DNA of 64,000 nucleotides from Polyangiaceae bacterium (GCA_020633205.1 JACKEB010000010.1:62001-126000), one strand, 5' to 3'; counted from the stretch's first letter, positions 27,737 to 37,131 are shown. Numbers and translations are program-made. The notes: a model not told the origin generated them from the letters alone.

Positions 27737-30394
27737 ATGCCGAAGGGCCAACTGACCCGCACCTACGAGCCGAACCCGCTGCTACGAGCGGTCTACTCCA
27801 AGTTCTTCGACGCGATTCAGGTCGACGAGGACTGGGTGCGCAAGGTGCGGGAGAACGCCGCGCGCGGCACGCTGATTTACATTCAGCGCAACCTGAACCC
27901 GATCGACTTCTTCGCTCTCGATCACCTGACCAAGCGCTACGGCTTACCTCAGGTGCGCTACACGAATGACCTGGGACTCGGCGTCCTGAATCCGATGGGT
28001 AAGGGCTGGTTCAACGCGCTCTTCCCAGCGACCGACATAACCCCAGCGGACGAGCTGCGCGACGCGCTCGAGAACGGCGGCTCTGCGAATCTCTTTCTCA
28101 AGCGACCGCCGGGTGTGCTCGACGTGGTTGCCGGTGCCAGCGGCGGCCGCGGCTTGAAGGAGGGAGACGAACTGATCGGGACGCTGATCCAGCTTCAGAA
28201 GGAGTGGGACCGCCCAATCCTGCTCGTGCCCCAGGTGTTCGTTTGGAGCAAGAGCCCAGACACCCGCGGCATGCGCCCAATCGATCTCCTGCTCGGCCCT
28301 AGAGAGTGGCCGAGCCCGGTGCGTACCATCGGTCAGTTCCTCTACAACTATCGCCACGTGGCGCTGCGCGCTGGAGAACCCCTCGACCTTCAGCAGTTCC
28401 TCCAGGAAACAGGTGAGGTCAGCGAAGACGTGTGCATCCGCCGCGTCACTTACGCAATGCTGCGGCGCGTGGAGCGCGAGCGTCGGAGCGTGGTCGGCCC
28501 AGCCGAGAAGCCACCGGATCGCGTGCGGCTAGAGATCGCGCGCAGCCCCAAACTGCAACACATGATCGCCGATCTCGCTGGCGAGCGACCCCAGGAGCGC
28601 GCAGTGCTCACCGGCCAAGCGCTGTCGATGCTGCGAGAGCTCCAAGCGACCCCGGAAGCCTCCGCCATCAAGGCCATGGAGGTCGCGCTGGATCGGGTCT
28701 TTCGCCGCATCTACGCCGGCATCGAGTACGACCGCAAAGATGTGGAGCGGATTCGCGAGCTGGCGAAGGAAGGCACGCTCATCCTGCTTCCGAGCCACAA
28801 GAGCCATATCGACTACCTGATCCTGAGCTACGTATTCAACGAGGAGAACCTTCAGCTCCCACTGATCGCCGCCGGAGACAACCTGGGCTTCTTTCCATTG
28901 GGCCCGCTGCTGCGCCGCGGTGGTGCGTTCTTCATTCGCCGCTCGTTCAAGGGAGATCGGCTCTACTCGACGGTGGTGGACGCCTACATCCGTCGCCTGA
29001 TCAAAGATGGGTTCCCCATCGAAGTCTTCTTGGAGGGCGGACGCAGTCGCAACGGAAAGCTCCTCCCCCCCAAACTCGGCTTGCTCAACATGATCGTCGA
29101 AGCTGCGCTGAGTGTTCAGAATCGCCCCGCGTTCTTCATCCCTGTGAGCATCGGCTACGAACGCGTGGTCGAAGCGAAGAGCTACGAGCGCGAGCTCCAA
29201 GGCGGCGAAAAAAAGCGGGAGGACGCCGGCGGTCTGCTGCGTTCTACAGAGGTGCTGAGACACCGCTACGGGCGAATCAACCTGGAGTTCGGTGAGTCCC
29301 TATCTCTCGATCTGATCCGTGAGGAATTAGGATTCAGCGCAACCGCGGAGGGGGGCACGCTTAGCCCGACCGAGCGACGCGCAGTGGTGCGCCGCCTGGG
29401 CAACCGGGTGATGGATGAGATCAACTGGGTCACCGCCGTCACCCCGGGCGCGTTGACCGCCCTGTCACTGCTGAGCCACGACCGCCGCGGGCTGCCACAC
29501 GAAGAGCTGGTGGAACGCTGCCGGCGTTTCTTGACGGTGTTGCGTGAGATCGGCGCCCGCGTCACCCCAGCCACAGCGACCAACACAGGATCGCTGCGTC
29601 CCGACGCTATCCGAGAGGCAGCGACGATGTTCATCGAGGCCGAGCTCATCGAGGCCCATGTACCGGCCGACCCCGATGCCCCGAGCAAGGAGCGGCGCAA
29701 GCGCCCCCGCCCGGGTTCGATGAACGAGCCGATCTATACCGTCCCAGACAACAAGCGCATCACTCTGGATACCTCCAAGAACATGATCCTCCACTTCTTC
29801 GTGGAGCGTGGGTTGATCGCCTTGGCGATGCGCCCAGAAGACGGCAAGCCGGCCAGCAGACACGTCGTGCGCGATCGAGTTCAACGACTGTCACGTCTGT
29901 TCAAGTTCGAATTTCGCTTCCACGCGGATAAAACCTTCGACGACATCTTCGACGAAACCTTGGCGGCGATGCTCGACGCCGGCGAGGTCGCGCTGGTGCG
30001 ACGCGACCAGCTCGAACCCGGCCCGGGGCGACTGGACTGGACAGGGCAGGAATGGCTCGCGAACTACGCCCGGGCCTTTCGCAACTTCCTCGAGGGGTAT
30101 CGCGTCGCTGCTCGGGGGCTCTTGCCGCTGGTGAAGGGCGCGCTCAGCGAGAAAGATCTAGTCAAGAAGGCGCTAGCCGTCGGAAACCGCATGTTCTTGG
30201 CAGGCGAAGTGGACCGCAAAGAAGCGGTTAGCAAGCCGCTGATCCAGAACGCGTATCAAGCGCTGACCGATCAAGGTTATCTGCGCAAGACTGGCGACAA
30301 GCTCGAGCTGATGGAGTCCTTCAGGAATCAGGCTGCCGTGCGGGCGATCGAGGGTCGCATCGCAGGCTACCTCGAGGGGGGATTCGAGGAGTGA
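27737..30394 (+). CDS. plsB: Glycerol-3-phosphate 1-O-acyltransferase (PlsB type)
   Basis: 885 residues from the ATG at 27737 (the frame is open to 27530, but that part has no conserved sequence). It catalyses acylation of sn-glycerol 3-phosphate at position 1, the first step of phospholipid synthesis, at the inner membrane. The four acyltransferase motifs are visible: block I LPSHKSHIDYLIL (HxxxxD) near 353, GGAFFIRRSFKGDRLY, FLEGGRSRNGKLLPPKLG and FFIPVSIGYERV. Length is close to the 807 residues of E. coli PlsB. The stop overlaps the MepA-like gene in GTGA, so membrane-lipid and murein genes are coupled. Confidence 0.9.
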   Translation: MPKGQLTRTYEPNPLLRAVYSKFFDAIQVDEDWVRKVRENAARGTLIYIQRNLNPIDFFALDHLTKRYGLPQVRYTNDLGLGVLNPMGKGWFNALFPATDITPADELRDALENGGSANLFLKRPPGVLDVVAGASGGRGLKEGDELIGTLIQLQKEWDRPILLVPQVFVWSKSPDTRGMRPIDLLLGPREWPSPVRTIGQFLYNYRHVALRAGEPLDLQQFLQETGEVSEDVCIRRVTYAMLRRVERERRSVVGPAEKPPDRVRLEIARSPKLQHMIADLAGERPQERAVLTGQALSMLRELQATPEASAIKAMEVALDRVFRRIYAGIEYDRKDVERIRELAKEGTLILLPSHKSHIDYLILSYVFNEENLQLPLIAAGDNLGFFPLGPLLRRGGAFFIRRSFKGDRLYSTVVDAYIRRLIKDGFPIEVFLEGGRSRNGKLLPPKLGLLNMIVEAALSVQNRPAFFIPVSIGYERVVEAKSYERELQGGEKKREDAGGLLRSTEVLRHRYGRINLEFGESLSLDLIREELGFSATAEGGTLSPTERRAVVRRLGNRVMDEINWVTAVTPGALTALSLLSHDRRGLPHEELVERCRRFLTVLREIGARVTPATATNTGSLRPDAIREAATMFIEAELIEAHVPADPDAPSKERRKRPRPGSMNEPIYTVPDNKRITLDTSKNMILHFFVERGLIALAMRPEDGKPASRHVVRDRVQRLSRLFKFEFRFHADKTFDDIFDETLAAMLDAGEVALVRRDQLEPGPGRLDWTGQEWLANYARAFRNFLEGYRVAARGLLPLVKGALSEKDLVKKALAVGNRMFLAGEVDRKEAVSKPLIQNAYQALTDQGYLRKTGDKLELMESFRNQAAVRAIEGRIAGYLEGGFEE

Positions 30395-31377
30395 CTCCCA
30401 GCTTTCAATCGCAGCGTCGGCCCATCGAAAAGGCCGCAACGGGGGTCGCGTCGAGCGGCGCCCTCTCATTCGGCTGCACGCCGTGGCTCGGCTGCGCGCT
30501 GTTGCTCGGTTGCACGCTGTTGCTCGGCTGCACGCCGACACCCAATCCGCTGACACCAGCGTTCTCCGGCACCATCGGCGTTCCCCACGCGGGCATGCAA
30601 ACGGGCGCTGTGGAGCTGCCCAAGCGGGGCAAGGGCTTCGCGCGCTATCGCCCGTACAGCGATCACTACTGGGGCCAACCACGGTTAGTCGCAGCGGTTG
30701 AGCGCGCCGCCGCCAAGATCCATGACGAATTTCCCGGCGGCAAACCCCTCCTACTTGGTGATCTATCGGGTGAAAATGGCGGTAAGATCCCCGGTCATCA
30801 CTCGCACCGCACTGGGCGGGACATCGACCTCTTGTGGTACGTGACGACGCCTAGCGGTGCTCCGGTGTTGAGTCCCGGGTTCATCAAGCTTGGCGGCGAC
30901 GGCCTGGCGCAGGTGGGCGAGGACTACTACGCCCTCGACGTGCCGCGACAGTGGGCGCTGATCAAGGCTTTGATCTTGGATCCCGAGGCCAGCGTCCAGT
31001 GGATGTTTTGTAGCCGGCCCATCGAAGGACTGCTGATCGACTACGCGCGCGCCAAGGGCGAACCCGACGACTTGGTGTGGTACGCGGAGACCGTGCTCCA
31101 ACAACCCGGAGACAGCGCGCCCCACGACGACCACATCCACATGCGCTTCGCCTGCTCCGAGGCGGAAGCCGTGCGCGGCTGCGTCGGCGGTGGCCCCTAC
31201 TGGGAATTTCTGCCCGGCAAAAAGACACCCGAGCCAAGCGATGATGAGTTGATCGCGATGGCCCTCGCTGAGCCAGCACTTCCCCCGGTCGATGCGGAGC
31301 CAGTGGGAGCACCTCAGCCTGACGACTCGAGCGCTGAACCAGCGGAGCCGACCGCCGCGACGACCCCAGCTCCGTGA
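30391..31377 (+). CDS. MepA-like murein endopeptidase (M74) lipoprotein
   Basis: 328 residues, GTG start in a GTGA overlap with plsB. The body matches penicillin-insensitive murein endopeptidase: GKGFARYRPYSDHYWG, then the metal motif GHHSHRTGRDID near 135-146, and HDDHIHMRF near 244-252, which supply the zinc ligands. It should cut D-Ala-DAP cross-links in peptidoglycan. The N-terminus holds three successive LGC(A/T)LL units, each a possible lipobox, encoded by an 18-bp tandem repeat. The C-terminal tail is Pro/Ala/Glu-rich. Its stop overlaps the methyltransferase start in GTGA. Confidence 0.88.
   Translation: MTPSFQSQRRPIEKAATGVASSGALSFGCTPWLGCALLLGCTLLLGCTPTPNPLTPAFSGTIGVPHAGMQTGAVELPKRGKGFARYRPYSDHYWGQPRLVAAVERAAAKIHDEFPGGKPLLLGDLSGENGGKIPGHHSHRTGRDIDLLWYVTTPSGAPVLSPGFIKLGGDGLAQVGEDYYALDVPRQWALIKALILDPEASVQWMFCSRPIEGLLIDYARAKGEPDDLVWYAETVLQQPGDSAPHDDHIHMRFACSEAEAVRGCVGGGPYWEFLPGKKTPEPSDDELIAMALAEPALPPVDAEPVGAPQPDDSSAEPAEPTAATTPAP
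30487..30537 (+). repeat. 18-bp tandem repeat inside the lipoprotein signal of the MepA-like gene
   Basis: Two full units and one partial unit of CTCGGYTGCRCGCTGTTG (30487-30504, 30505-30522, 30523-30537). In frame it reads LGCALL LGCTLL LGCTP, so each unit adds a Leu-Gly-Cys lipobox. Confidence 0.9.
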
Positions 31378-32273
31378 GCACTCAGCAGAAGCAGAAGAGT
31401 GGGCTCCACGCCGGAGACTGCCTCGACGTACTACCAACGCTGATTGGAAAGGCGGAGGTGGACCTGGTGTATTGGGACCCGCCATTCGCCGCGGGAGGCA
31501 CCCGAGGCGCGCGCGCGGGCAAAGGGGAGCGCCTGAACGGCGAGGCTGCCTACCACGACGCTTGGGGAGGTATCGACGCTTGGCTCGAGATGATGCGGCC
31601 ACGCGCCGAGCTAGTGGGGCAAATGCTGTCTCCCCAGGGAAGCATCTGGCTACACCTGGATCACCGCGCAGTTCACGAAGCGAAGTGGCTCTTCGATGAG
31701 CTATTCGGCCGCAAGGCGTTCAAAGGCGAGATCATCTGGGTGCCAGGCAACGGTGCGCGCAACACCAAGGGGCCGAGCGTCACGCATCAGACCATCCTAG
31801 TCTACGCGCCTCGGGGTCAGATGATCTGGAACGTAGACCACCCGGCGCTACGTGAGCCGTTCGCCGAGACGAGCCAACGCATGCATTTTCGCAAGGTCGA
31901 CGAGGCCGGTCGCCGCTATCGGGAGCGCGTGATTGGGGGCAAGGCCTACCGCTACTACGCCGACATCGGCAGGCGTCTTGGCAGTGTGTGGACCGACTGC
32001 CCGGCGATGAACGCCAACACGCCGCTCACTCGCGAGACGACCGGGTACCCCACGCAGAAGCCCGAGAGCTTGCTCGAACGCATCATTCACGCGTCGAGCC
32101 TGCCCGATTCCTGGGTGCTCGACCCAATGAGCGGCTCAGGGACGACCCTAGCTGTCGCCAAGCGCCTCGAAAGACGCTGGCTCGGCGTCGACCGGTCACC
32201 CGTAGCGCTGCGCATCGCAAGCGAGCGCCTAGGCGTGTCGCTCGCGAAACCCGCCAGGCGCTCCAAGAGCTGA
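31374..32273 (+). CDS. Orphan site-specific DNA methyltransferase (beta-type, N4/N6 amino)
   Basis: 299 residues. The target motif DLVYWDPPF (motif IV) lies near 27-35 and the AdoMet motif LDPMSGSGTTLAVAKRL (motif I region) near 249-265, followed by WLGVDRSPVAL. The catalytic motif comes first and the AdoMet motif last, the order of beta-class amino-methyltransferases. PTQKPESLLERII just before motif I is also typical. It transfers methyl to adenine N6 or cytosine N4; DPPF fits either. No restriction endonuclease gene is adjacent. GTG start in a GTGA overlap with the MepA-like gene; NudC follows after 41 bases. Confidence 0.9.
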   Translation: MSTQQKQKSGLHAGDCLDVLPTLIGKAEVDLVYWDPPFAAGGTRGARAGKGERLNGEAAYHDAWGGIDAWLEMMRPRAELVGQMLSPQGSIWLHLDHRAVHEAKWLFDELFGRKAFKGEIIWVPGNGARNTKGPSVTHQTILVYAPRGQMIWNVDHPALREPFAETSQRMHFRKVDEAGRRYRERVIGGKAYRYYADIGRRLGSVWTDCPAMNANTPLTRETTGYPTQKPESLLERIIHASSLPDSWVLDPMSGSGTTLAVAKRLERRWLGVDRSPVALRIASERLGVSLAKPARRSKS

Positions 32274-32314
32274 GTCGGTTGCGGCGGAGCGCCTCAACGT
32301 GACAGCCTGGGTCG

Positions 32315-33184
32315 ATGAGCGAGTGGGAACTCGACCGTGCAGGTCTGGAACGCAACGCAAGCGAGCGCTTGGAGAGCGCCCTCGACGCGCCGAACACCGA
32401 CTTCGTGGTGCAGTGGCGAGGCCGAGTCCTGGTGCAGGACTCCCAAGCTCGAGTCGAGACGGGCAAGACGTCGCTGGTGGATGCAGCAAGCGAGATCGTC
32501 TGGCTCGGCAAGTTGACGCGCGACGGAGAGGCTCGAGATTGCTTCGTCGTCGACGTGTCTCCCGTCGATGAACCCAAGCAGGTCCTGGGCCTCAGCGGCA
32601 GCTTCGCCGACTTGCGCCTGCTCGGTGATCTCCCCACGTCGCACTTCGGTCTACTGGCGTATGCGCGCGGTATGCTCGCATGGCACGAAAATCACCCGTT
32701 CTGCGCGAAATGCGGCGTAGCCACGCGGCCCAAAAAGGCCGGACACACTCGGATCTGCCCCGAGGGTCACGAGCATTTCCCGCGTACGGATCCAGCAGTG
32801 ATGATCCTCGCCACACGGGGAGCTCGCTGCTTGATCGCGCGCCAACCGGGATTTCCGCAGGGTATGTTCTCTGCGCTTGCGGGCTTTGTCGAGCCCGGCG
32901 AGTCGCTGGAAGACACGGTGCGCCGGGAGGCCCTCGAGGAGGTCGGCCTCGAGGTGACCAACCCGCGTTACTTCCGCTCCCAAGCCTGGCCATTTCCGGC
33001 GTCGCTCATGTTGGGCTTCGTGGTGGATGCCGCGAGCGACGCGTTCCGCCTGGACGACGATGAGCTGGAGGAGGCACGCTGGGTGTCGCGGAGCGAGCTA
33101 GCCAAGCCTGAAGGCTTCTTCACTCCTCCCGCGTCGTCCCTGGCTCATCACTTGCTAGGTGCCTTCGCACGCGGCGAGGTCTGA
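32315..33184 (+). CDS. nudC: NAD+ diphosphatase / RNA deNADding Nudix hydrolase NudC
   Basis: 289 residues. A zinc ribbon FCAKCG is followed by RICPEGHEHFPRTDP near 128-155, in which the usual fourth Cys position reads His. A full Nudix box, GFVEPGESLEDTVRREALEEVG, gives GX5EX7REUXEEXGU near 189-211. SQAWPFPASLMLGF follows, the NudC-specific SQPWPFPxS motif with one change. It hydrolyses NAD(H) to NMN and AMP and removes NAD caps from RNA. The N-terminal third is a divergent NudC N-domain. It is last in the plsB operon and ends before a small convergent hairpin. Confidence 0.93.
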   Translation: MSEWELDRAGLERNASERLESALDAPNTDFVVQWRGRVLVQDSQARVETGKTSLVDAASEIVWLGKLTRDGEARDCFVVDVSPVDEPKQVLGLSGSFADLRLLGDLPTSHFGLLAYARGMLAWHENHPFCAKCGVATRPKKAGHTRICPEGHEHFPRTDPAVMILATRGARCLIARQPGFPQGMFSALAGFVEPGESLEDTVRREALEEVGLEVTNPRYFRSQAWPFPASLMLGFVVDAASDAFRLDDDELEEARWVSRSELAKPEGFFTPPASSLAHHLLGAFARGEV

Positions 33185-33203
33185 GCGAGCCCGCAAGGCT
33201 CGC
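33185..33203. terminator. Short hairpin between convergent nudC and aacS
   Basis: GCGAGCC and GGCTCGC form a perfect 7-bp stem with loop CGCAA, immediately after the nudC stop and 20 bases before the minus-strand gene end. There is no T-tract on either side, so termination efficiency is uncertain. Confidence 0.5.
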
Positions 33204-33222
33204 CCGACGGATCGCTTGGGGG

Positions 33223-35211
33223 TCAGGAGCGCGCGGCGTCGAGCACGGCGTCGACCGCCTCGGGGTTTGCGAGCGTGCCGGGATTAATCACGCGCTCTCG
33301 CGGCGCTCCCGCTAGCACGCGTTTGATCGGAACCTCGAGCTTCTTGCCGCTGATTGTGCGCGGCACGTCGCTTACCGTGAGGATCCGATCGGGCACATGA
33401 CGTGGGCTGAGTTCCGAGCGCAGCGCGCGCTTCAGTCGTTGCTCGAGGTCCGCGTCCAACGCTTGCCCCGGAGCCAACACCACGAAGAGCCAGAGCTCAC
33501 CCTCTTTCTCGAGGGTGCCCGTGTCTACGACGAGGCTGTCCTTGAACTCCGTGAAGCCGTCCACCACACGATAGAACTCACTGGTACCCATGCGCACACC
33601 GCCGCGGTTGAGCGTCGAGTCGCTGCGTCCGTAGATCACGCAGCTGCCACTCGGCGTGAACTTGATCCAATCACCGTGGCGCCAGCGACCCTCGAAGCTA
33701 GAGAAGTAGGAGTCGAAGTAGCGCTCACCGTTCGGGTCGTTCCAGAAGCTCACCGGCATGCTGGGCATCGGTTCACTCAACACCAGCTCGCCGACTTCAC
33801 CGACAACCGGCTCCGCTTGCGGGCCGTATGCTTCCACCTTGGCTCCTAGCTCCGCGCACTGGATCTCACCTGCGCGGACCGGCAGCCAAGGGCACGAGCC
33901 CACGAACGCTGTGCATACATCCGTCCCGCCACTCACGGAACCAAGCAGCAGATCGGAGCCGATCGCGTCGTAGACCCAGCCGAACCCATCGGCTGGCAGC
34001 GGAGCACCCGTGCTCCCGAGCCCACGCAGCGCCGAAAGCTTGAAGTCCCGACCCGGAGCGATCCCCGCCTTGCGGCAAGCGATCAGAAAGGGCGCGCTCG
34101 TGCCGAAGTAGGTCAGGTCATGCGCCTCGGCGAATTTCCACATGCGATTCAGATCGGGGAACCCCGGGTTCCCCTCGAACAGCACGATGGTGCTGCCGAG
34201 TAGCAGGCCGCTCACCAGAAAATTCCACATCATCCAGCCCGTCGTGGTGAACCAGAAGAAGCGATCCTTCTCGGAGAGGTCGCAGTGGAACGCGAGGGAC
34301 TTGAAGTGCTCGAGTAAGATCCCGCCGTGACCGTGCACGATGGGTTTCGGTAGCCCCGTGGTCCCGCTCGAATAGAGGATGTACAGCGGGTGAGCAAACG
34401 GCACCGGCTCGAAGTCGAGAGGCGCGTCGCCCTGCAACAAGTCCTCGAACGCCTGGGCGCCACTCGGCAACTCCCGACTCGGGTCGCGACGCTCCACGAT
34501 CAAGTGCTCGAGGGTTGGGAGCCCAGCGCGGATCTGTTCGATTTCACCGTGGCGAGAGAACTGCTTGCCGCCGTACACATAGCTGTCGACAGCAAGCAGC
34601 ACCTTCGGCTCAATCTGGGAGAAGCGATCCAGCACGCTCTTCACGCCAAACTCCGGTGAAGCACTGGACCAGATTGCCCCGAGAGACGCCGCTGCCAGGA
34701 ACGCAACTAGCGCTCCCACGTTGTTCGGCATGTAGGCCACCACCCGGTCGCCTTTGCTCACCCCAAGGTTCTTCAGGCTGCTGCGAAGCTGAGCGACCCT
34801 TCGCGAGAGCTCGGCGTAGCTCAATCGCTGCACCTCCCCCCCTTCCCCCTCGTAGATCACCGCGAGATCTTCGTTGCGCTTGCGCAGCGCGTGCTCTGCG
34901 TAGTTCAACGTTGCCCCGGGGAACCACTCGGTGCCGGGCATTTCTCGCTTGCCAAATACGCCTTCCGCAGCCTGGTGAAATTTCACCTGGAAGAAGTCGC
35001 AGACCGCCCCCCAAAAGCCCTCGAGATCGGAGACCGACCAGCGCCACAGCGCTTGATAATCGTGGCTCTTCACGCTCGACTCCAGGTCGCTCGGCCCGCG
35101 TCCCTCTTCCGCGAGCCAACGAGCAAAACGCGTCAGCTCAGCGCCCTCCAGCGTGGCCTCGCTCGGCTCCCAGAGCAGCGTCCCCTCGGCAGTCTCCTTC
35201 AGCTCCGTCAT
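33223..35211 (-). CDS. aacS: Acetoacetyl-CoA synthetase (acetoacetate-CoA ligase)
   Basis: 662 residues from the ATG at 35211 (MTELKETAEGTLLWEPSEA); in-frame starts at 35223 and 35247 are possible but non-conserved. It activates acetoacetate with ATP and CoA in the cytosol, feeding ketone-body or PHB carbon into acetyl-CoA. The AMP-binding motif YSSGTTGLPKPIVHG lies near 276. The N-terminal region WRWSVSDLEGFWGAVCDFF and EWFPGATLNYAEHAL distinguishes AacS from short acyl-CoA synthetases. The C-terminal ISGKKLEVPIKRVL carries the catalytic Lys. It is transcribed alone, divergent from a GNAT gene 83 bases away. Confidence 0.92.
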   Translation of the reverse strand: MTELKETAEGTLLWEPSEATLEGAELTRFARWLAEEGRGPSDLESSVKSHDYQALWRWSVSDLEGFWGAVCDFFQVKFHQAAEGVFGKREMPGTEWFPGATLNYAEHALRKRNEDLAVIYEGEGGEVQRLSYAELSRRVAQLRSSLKNLGVSKGDRVVAYMPNNVGALVAFLAAASLGAIWSSASPEFGVKSVLDRFSQIEPKVLLAVDSYVYGGKQFSRHGEIEQIRAGLPTLEHLIVERRDPSRELPSGAQAFEDLLQGDAPLDFEPVPFAHPLYILYSSGTTGLPKPIVHGHGGILLEHFKSLAFHCDLSEKDRFFWFTTTGWMMWNFLVSGLLLGSTIVLFEGNPGFPDLNRMWKFAEAHDLTYFGTSAPFLIACRKAGIAPGRDFKLSALRGLGSTGAPLPADGFGWVYDAIGSDLLLGSVSGGTDVCTAFVGSCPWLPVRAGEIQCAELGAKVEAYGPQAEPVVGEVGELVLSEPMPSMPVSFWNDPNGERYFDSYFSSFEGRWRHGDWIKFTPSGSCVIYGRSDSTLNRGGVRMGTSEFYRVVDGFTEFKDSLVVDTGTLEKEGELWLFVVLAPGQALDADLEQRLKRALRSELSPRHVPDRILTVSDVPRTISGKKLEVPIKRVLAGAPRERVINPGTLANPEAVDAVLDAARS

Positions 35212-35294
35212 GGCCACCGTCATACGAGCACTCAAGCGATGCGCCAAGCGTCACGTCCCTTGCCGAGGCTCAGCGCACGGGCTAACCGGCAGCC

Positions 35295-35861
35295 ATGGCA
35301 GAGCTAGCGCGAGGCGACTTGAGCCTGCGACGTATCAGCCGGAACGACCAGCAAGCATTCGTCGCCGCAGCGCGGCAGAGCCGCGCGTTGCATCAGCCGT
35401 GGATCTTCCCTCCAGTGACCGCCCAGCGATTCCGCTCGTGGCTCGACAACTCCGAGCGTCGCGAACGCTACCTGGTGTGGAATCGCGACGGCGCATCCGA
35501 AGCGCTCGTTGGCTACGTAGCGATCAACGAGCTGACGTGGGGTGTCTTCGAGAACGGCTGCTTGGGCTACTGGGTGAACGCACCGTGGTCGGGTAAGGGG
35601 CGCATGCGTGTCGCCCTCGAGCTACTCGTCGAACATGTGTTCAAGCGCAAAGAGCGCCGCCTGCACCGACTGGAAGCAAACATCCAGCCCGGAAACGCGG
35701 CTTCGCGGCGCCTGGTCGAGCACCTTGGCTTCCGCTTGGAGGGCCTGAGCCCGCGCTTCCTAAAGCTCGACGGAGAGTGGCGCGACCACGAACGTTGGGC
35801 AATCACGCGCGAAGACTGGCACCAGACCAAGCCGCAACGGCGCGCAGGTCATTACGCCTGA
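35295..35861 (+). CDS. GNAT N-acetyltransferase, RimJ/RimL type
   Basis: 188 residues. It starts with LSLRRISRNDQQAFVAAARQS, keeps LVGYVAINELTWGVFENGCLGYWVNAPWSGKG (beta4/5 and the acetyl-CoA pyrophosphate loop), then HRLEANIQPGNAASRRLVEHLGFRLEG, the classic RimJ/RimL C-terminal signature. It likely acetylates an N-terminal amino group or a small amine; the substrate is unknown. The normal loop R/QxxGxG/A reads WSGKGRM here. Standalone gene, divergent from aacS and convergent with the next minus-strand gene. Confidence 0.9.
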   Translation: MAELARGDLSLRRISRNDQQAFVAAARQSRALHQPWIFPPVTAQRFRSWLDNSERRERYLVWNRDGASEALVGYVAINELTWGVFENGCLGYWVNAPWSGKGRMRVALELLVEHVFKRKERRLHRLEANIQPGNAASRRLVEHLGFRLEGLSPRFLKLDGEWRDHERWAITREDWHQTKPQRRAGHYA

Positions 35862-35934
35862 CGCCGTGTCCCTCGAGAGCGTGCCTGCTTGCCGTCGAGG
35901 CTTACGCTCACGCATTTCCTCGCGGCAACAATCT

Positions 35935-37131
35935 CTACATACCGATTGCGGCGCGCTGCGCAGCGTTCTCTCGGGTGTCTTGGCGACGCCACAGCACACC
36001 GTCTAGCAGGTAGTGAGTGAACTGCGGCAGCGAGAGCAGCGGCACCAGGAAGCACAGCACCCAGGGAGCGAGGTTCACGTCACTCGCTCCGAACAACCAC
36101 GCGTTGTCTTTCCAGACCAAGCGATCCCAGATGAGCTCTTCCACAAAAGCGAGCAGGAGCAGGCTGCCAGCAAAAGCAAGCAGGCCACCCACAAGGAGCT
36201 GGGAGCCCGGCTGGTCTGGTGCTTCACGCCGCCTGGCCTGACCGTAGAAGTAGAGCAGCGCCATGTAGGGCACACCGTGCACGACCACGTTGGTGACGGT
36301 GAACTCTGCATCGCTGTTGGTGGCCACGATGCCCAGGTACCAGGTGAGTGCGGTGGTTGCGACCACGACGCACTTTCCAAGCTGCACGAAGCCCTCTTGT
36401 TTCAGCAGCCATAATTGCCGCAAGGCAAAAACAAGGAGCGCCGCGACCCAGACCCCGCGCGCGATTGGCAGCACGCTCGAGGCGACGTGGCTGACATCCA
36501 CGAAGTCCCCCTGCACGAACCAGGTGAAGCGAGTCTCTGCCAAGTTCGCGTGCCAGTACAAGACGGGGTACAGCGTGGAGACATAGACGGTGACCTCGTC
36601 GATCAGCTTGTCGAGATTCTGACGGCGCACGAGCACACTCGCGCCCAGCTGCGCGTTGTCTGAACGCAGGTGTTCTTCACGGCGGAGCGCGCCAGCTCGC
36701 GCTCGATACAGCGCGACCCAGCCGACCTGTTGGCGGATGAAGTGGAACACTGCGACGTATGCCAGCACGCGCCAGAACCAAAGCGCGCCCGCGGCGTAGA
36801 GGGCGACTCCGAGGGCGTACGCGACGAGGGGTACGACCAAGTAGCGCACGCGATGACGCCGCACCTCCTCGCGGTCCAAGTACGTGCGAAACAGCGTCGA
36901 GTAGACGTGAGAGACGTCGATGCCCAGCACGAACACCAGCCACGCCCAAGGCGGCAAGCTGCCGGGCGCGATGCCCAGTGCGCGCATCGCGAACACGCAG
37001 AGGACGGCGAACGCCGCACTACCAGCGAAGACACCCAGATCGACCCGGGCCCCCCACAGCCACGGCCCAAGCGCTGGTACGCGCGCGGGCGTGCGAGCGT
37101 GTGTCGCAGTGGGAGAGGTGCTCACGGTCAC
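35935..37131 (-). CDS. Polytopic membrane protein with conserved His positions, unknown function
   Basis: 398 residues with about eight to nine TM helices. Histidines near helix ends (DVSHVYSTLFRTYLD, VFHFIRQQVGW, VVVHGVPYMALLYFYGQ, QFTHYLLDGVLWRR) look conserved-like and could bind metal or heme. The recurring His motifs suggest a membrane oxidase or desaturase-like enzyme, but no known signature fits. The gene lies 71 bases downstream of the FAD oxidoreductase on the same strand, so the two are likely co-transcribed and may act on one substrate. Confidence 0.8.
   Translation of the reverse strand: MTVSTSPTATHARTPARVPALGPWLWGARVDLGVFAGSAAFAVLCVFAMRALGIAPGSLPPWAWLVFVLGIDVSHVYSTLFRTYLDREEVRRHRVRYLVVPLVAYALGVALYAAGALWFWRVLAYVAVFHFIRQQVGWVALYRARAGALRREEHLRSDNAQLGASVLVRRQNLDKLIDEVTVYVSTLYPVLYWHANLAETRFTWFVQGDFVDVSHVASSVLPIARGVWVAALLVFALRQLWLLKQEGFVQLGKCVVVATTALTWYLGIVATNSDAEFTVTNVVVHGVPYMALLYFYGQARRREAPDQPGSQLLVGGLLAFAGSLLLLAFVEELIWDRLVWKDNAWLFGASDVNLAPWVLCFLVPLLSLPQFTHYLLDGVLWRRQDTRENAAQRAAIGM

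Noticed and set aside
31374..32273. Restriction-modification system
   Set aside because: No endonuclease or specificity gene lies on either side; neighbours are murein peptidase and NudC.
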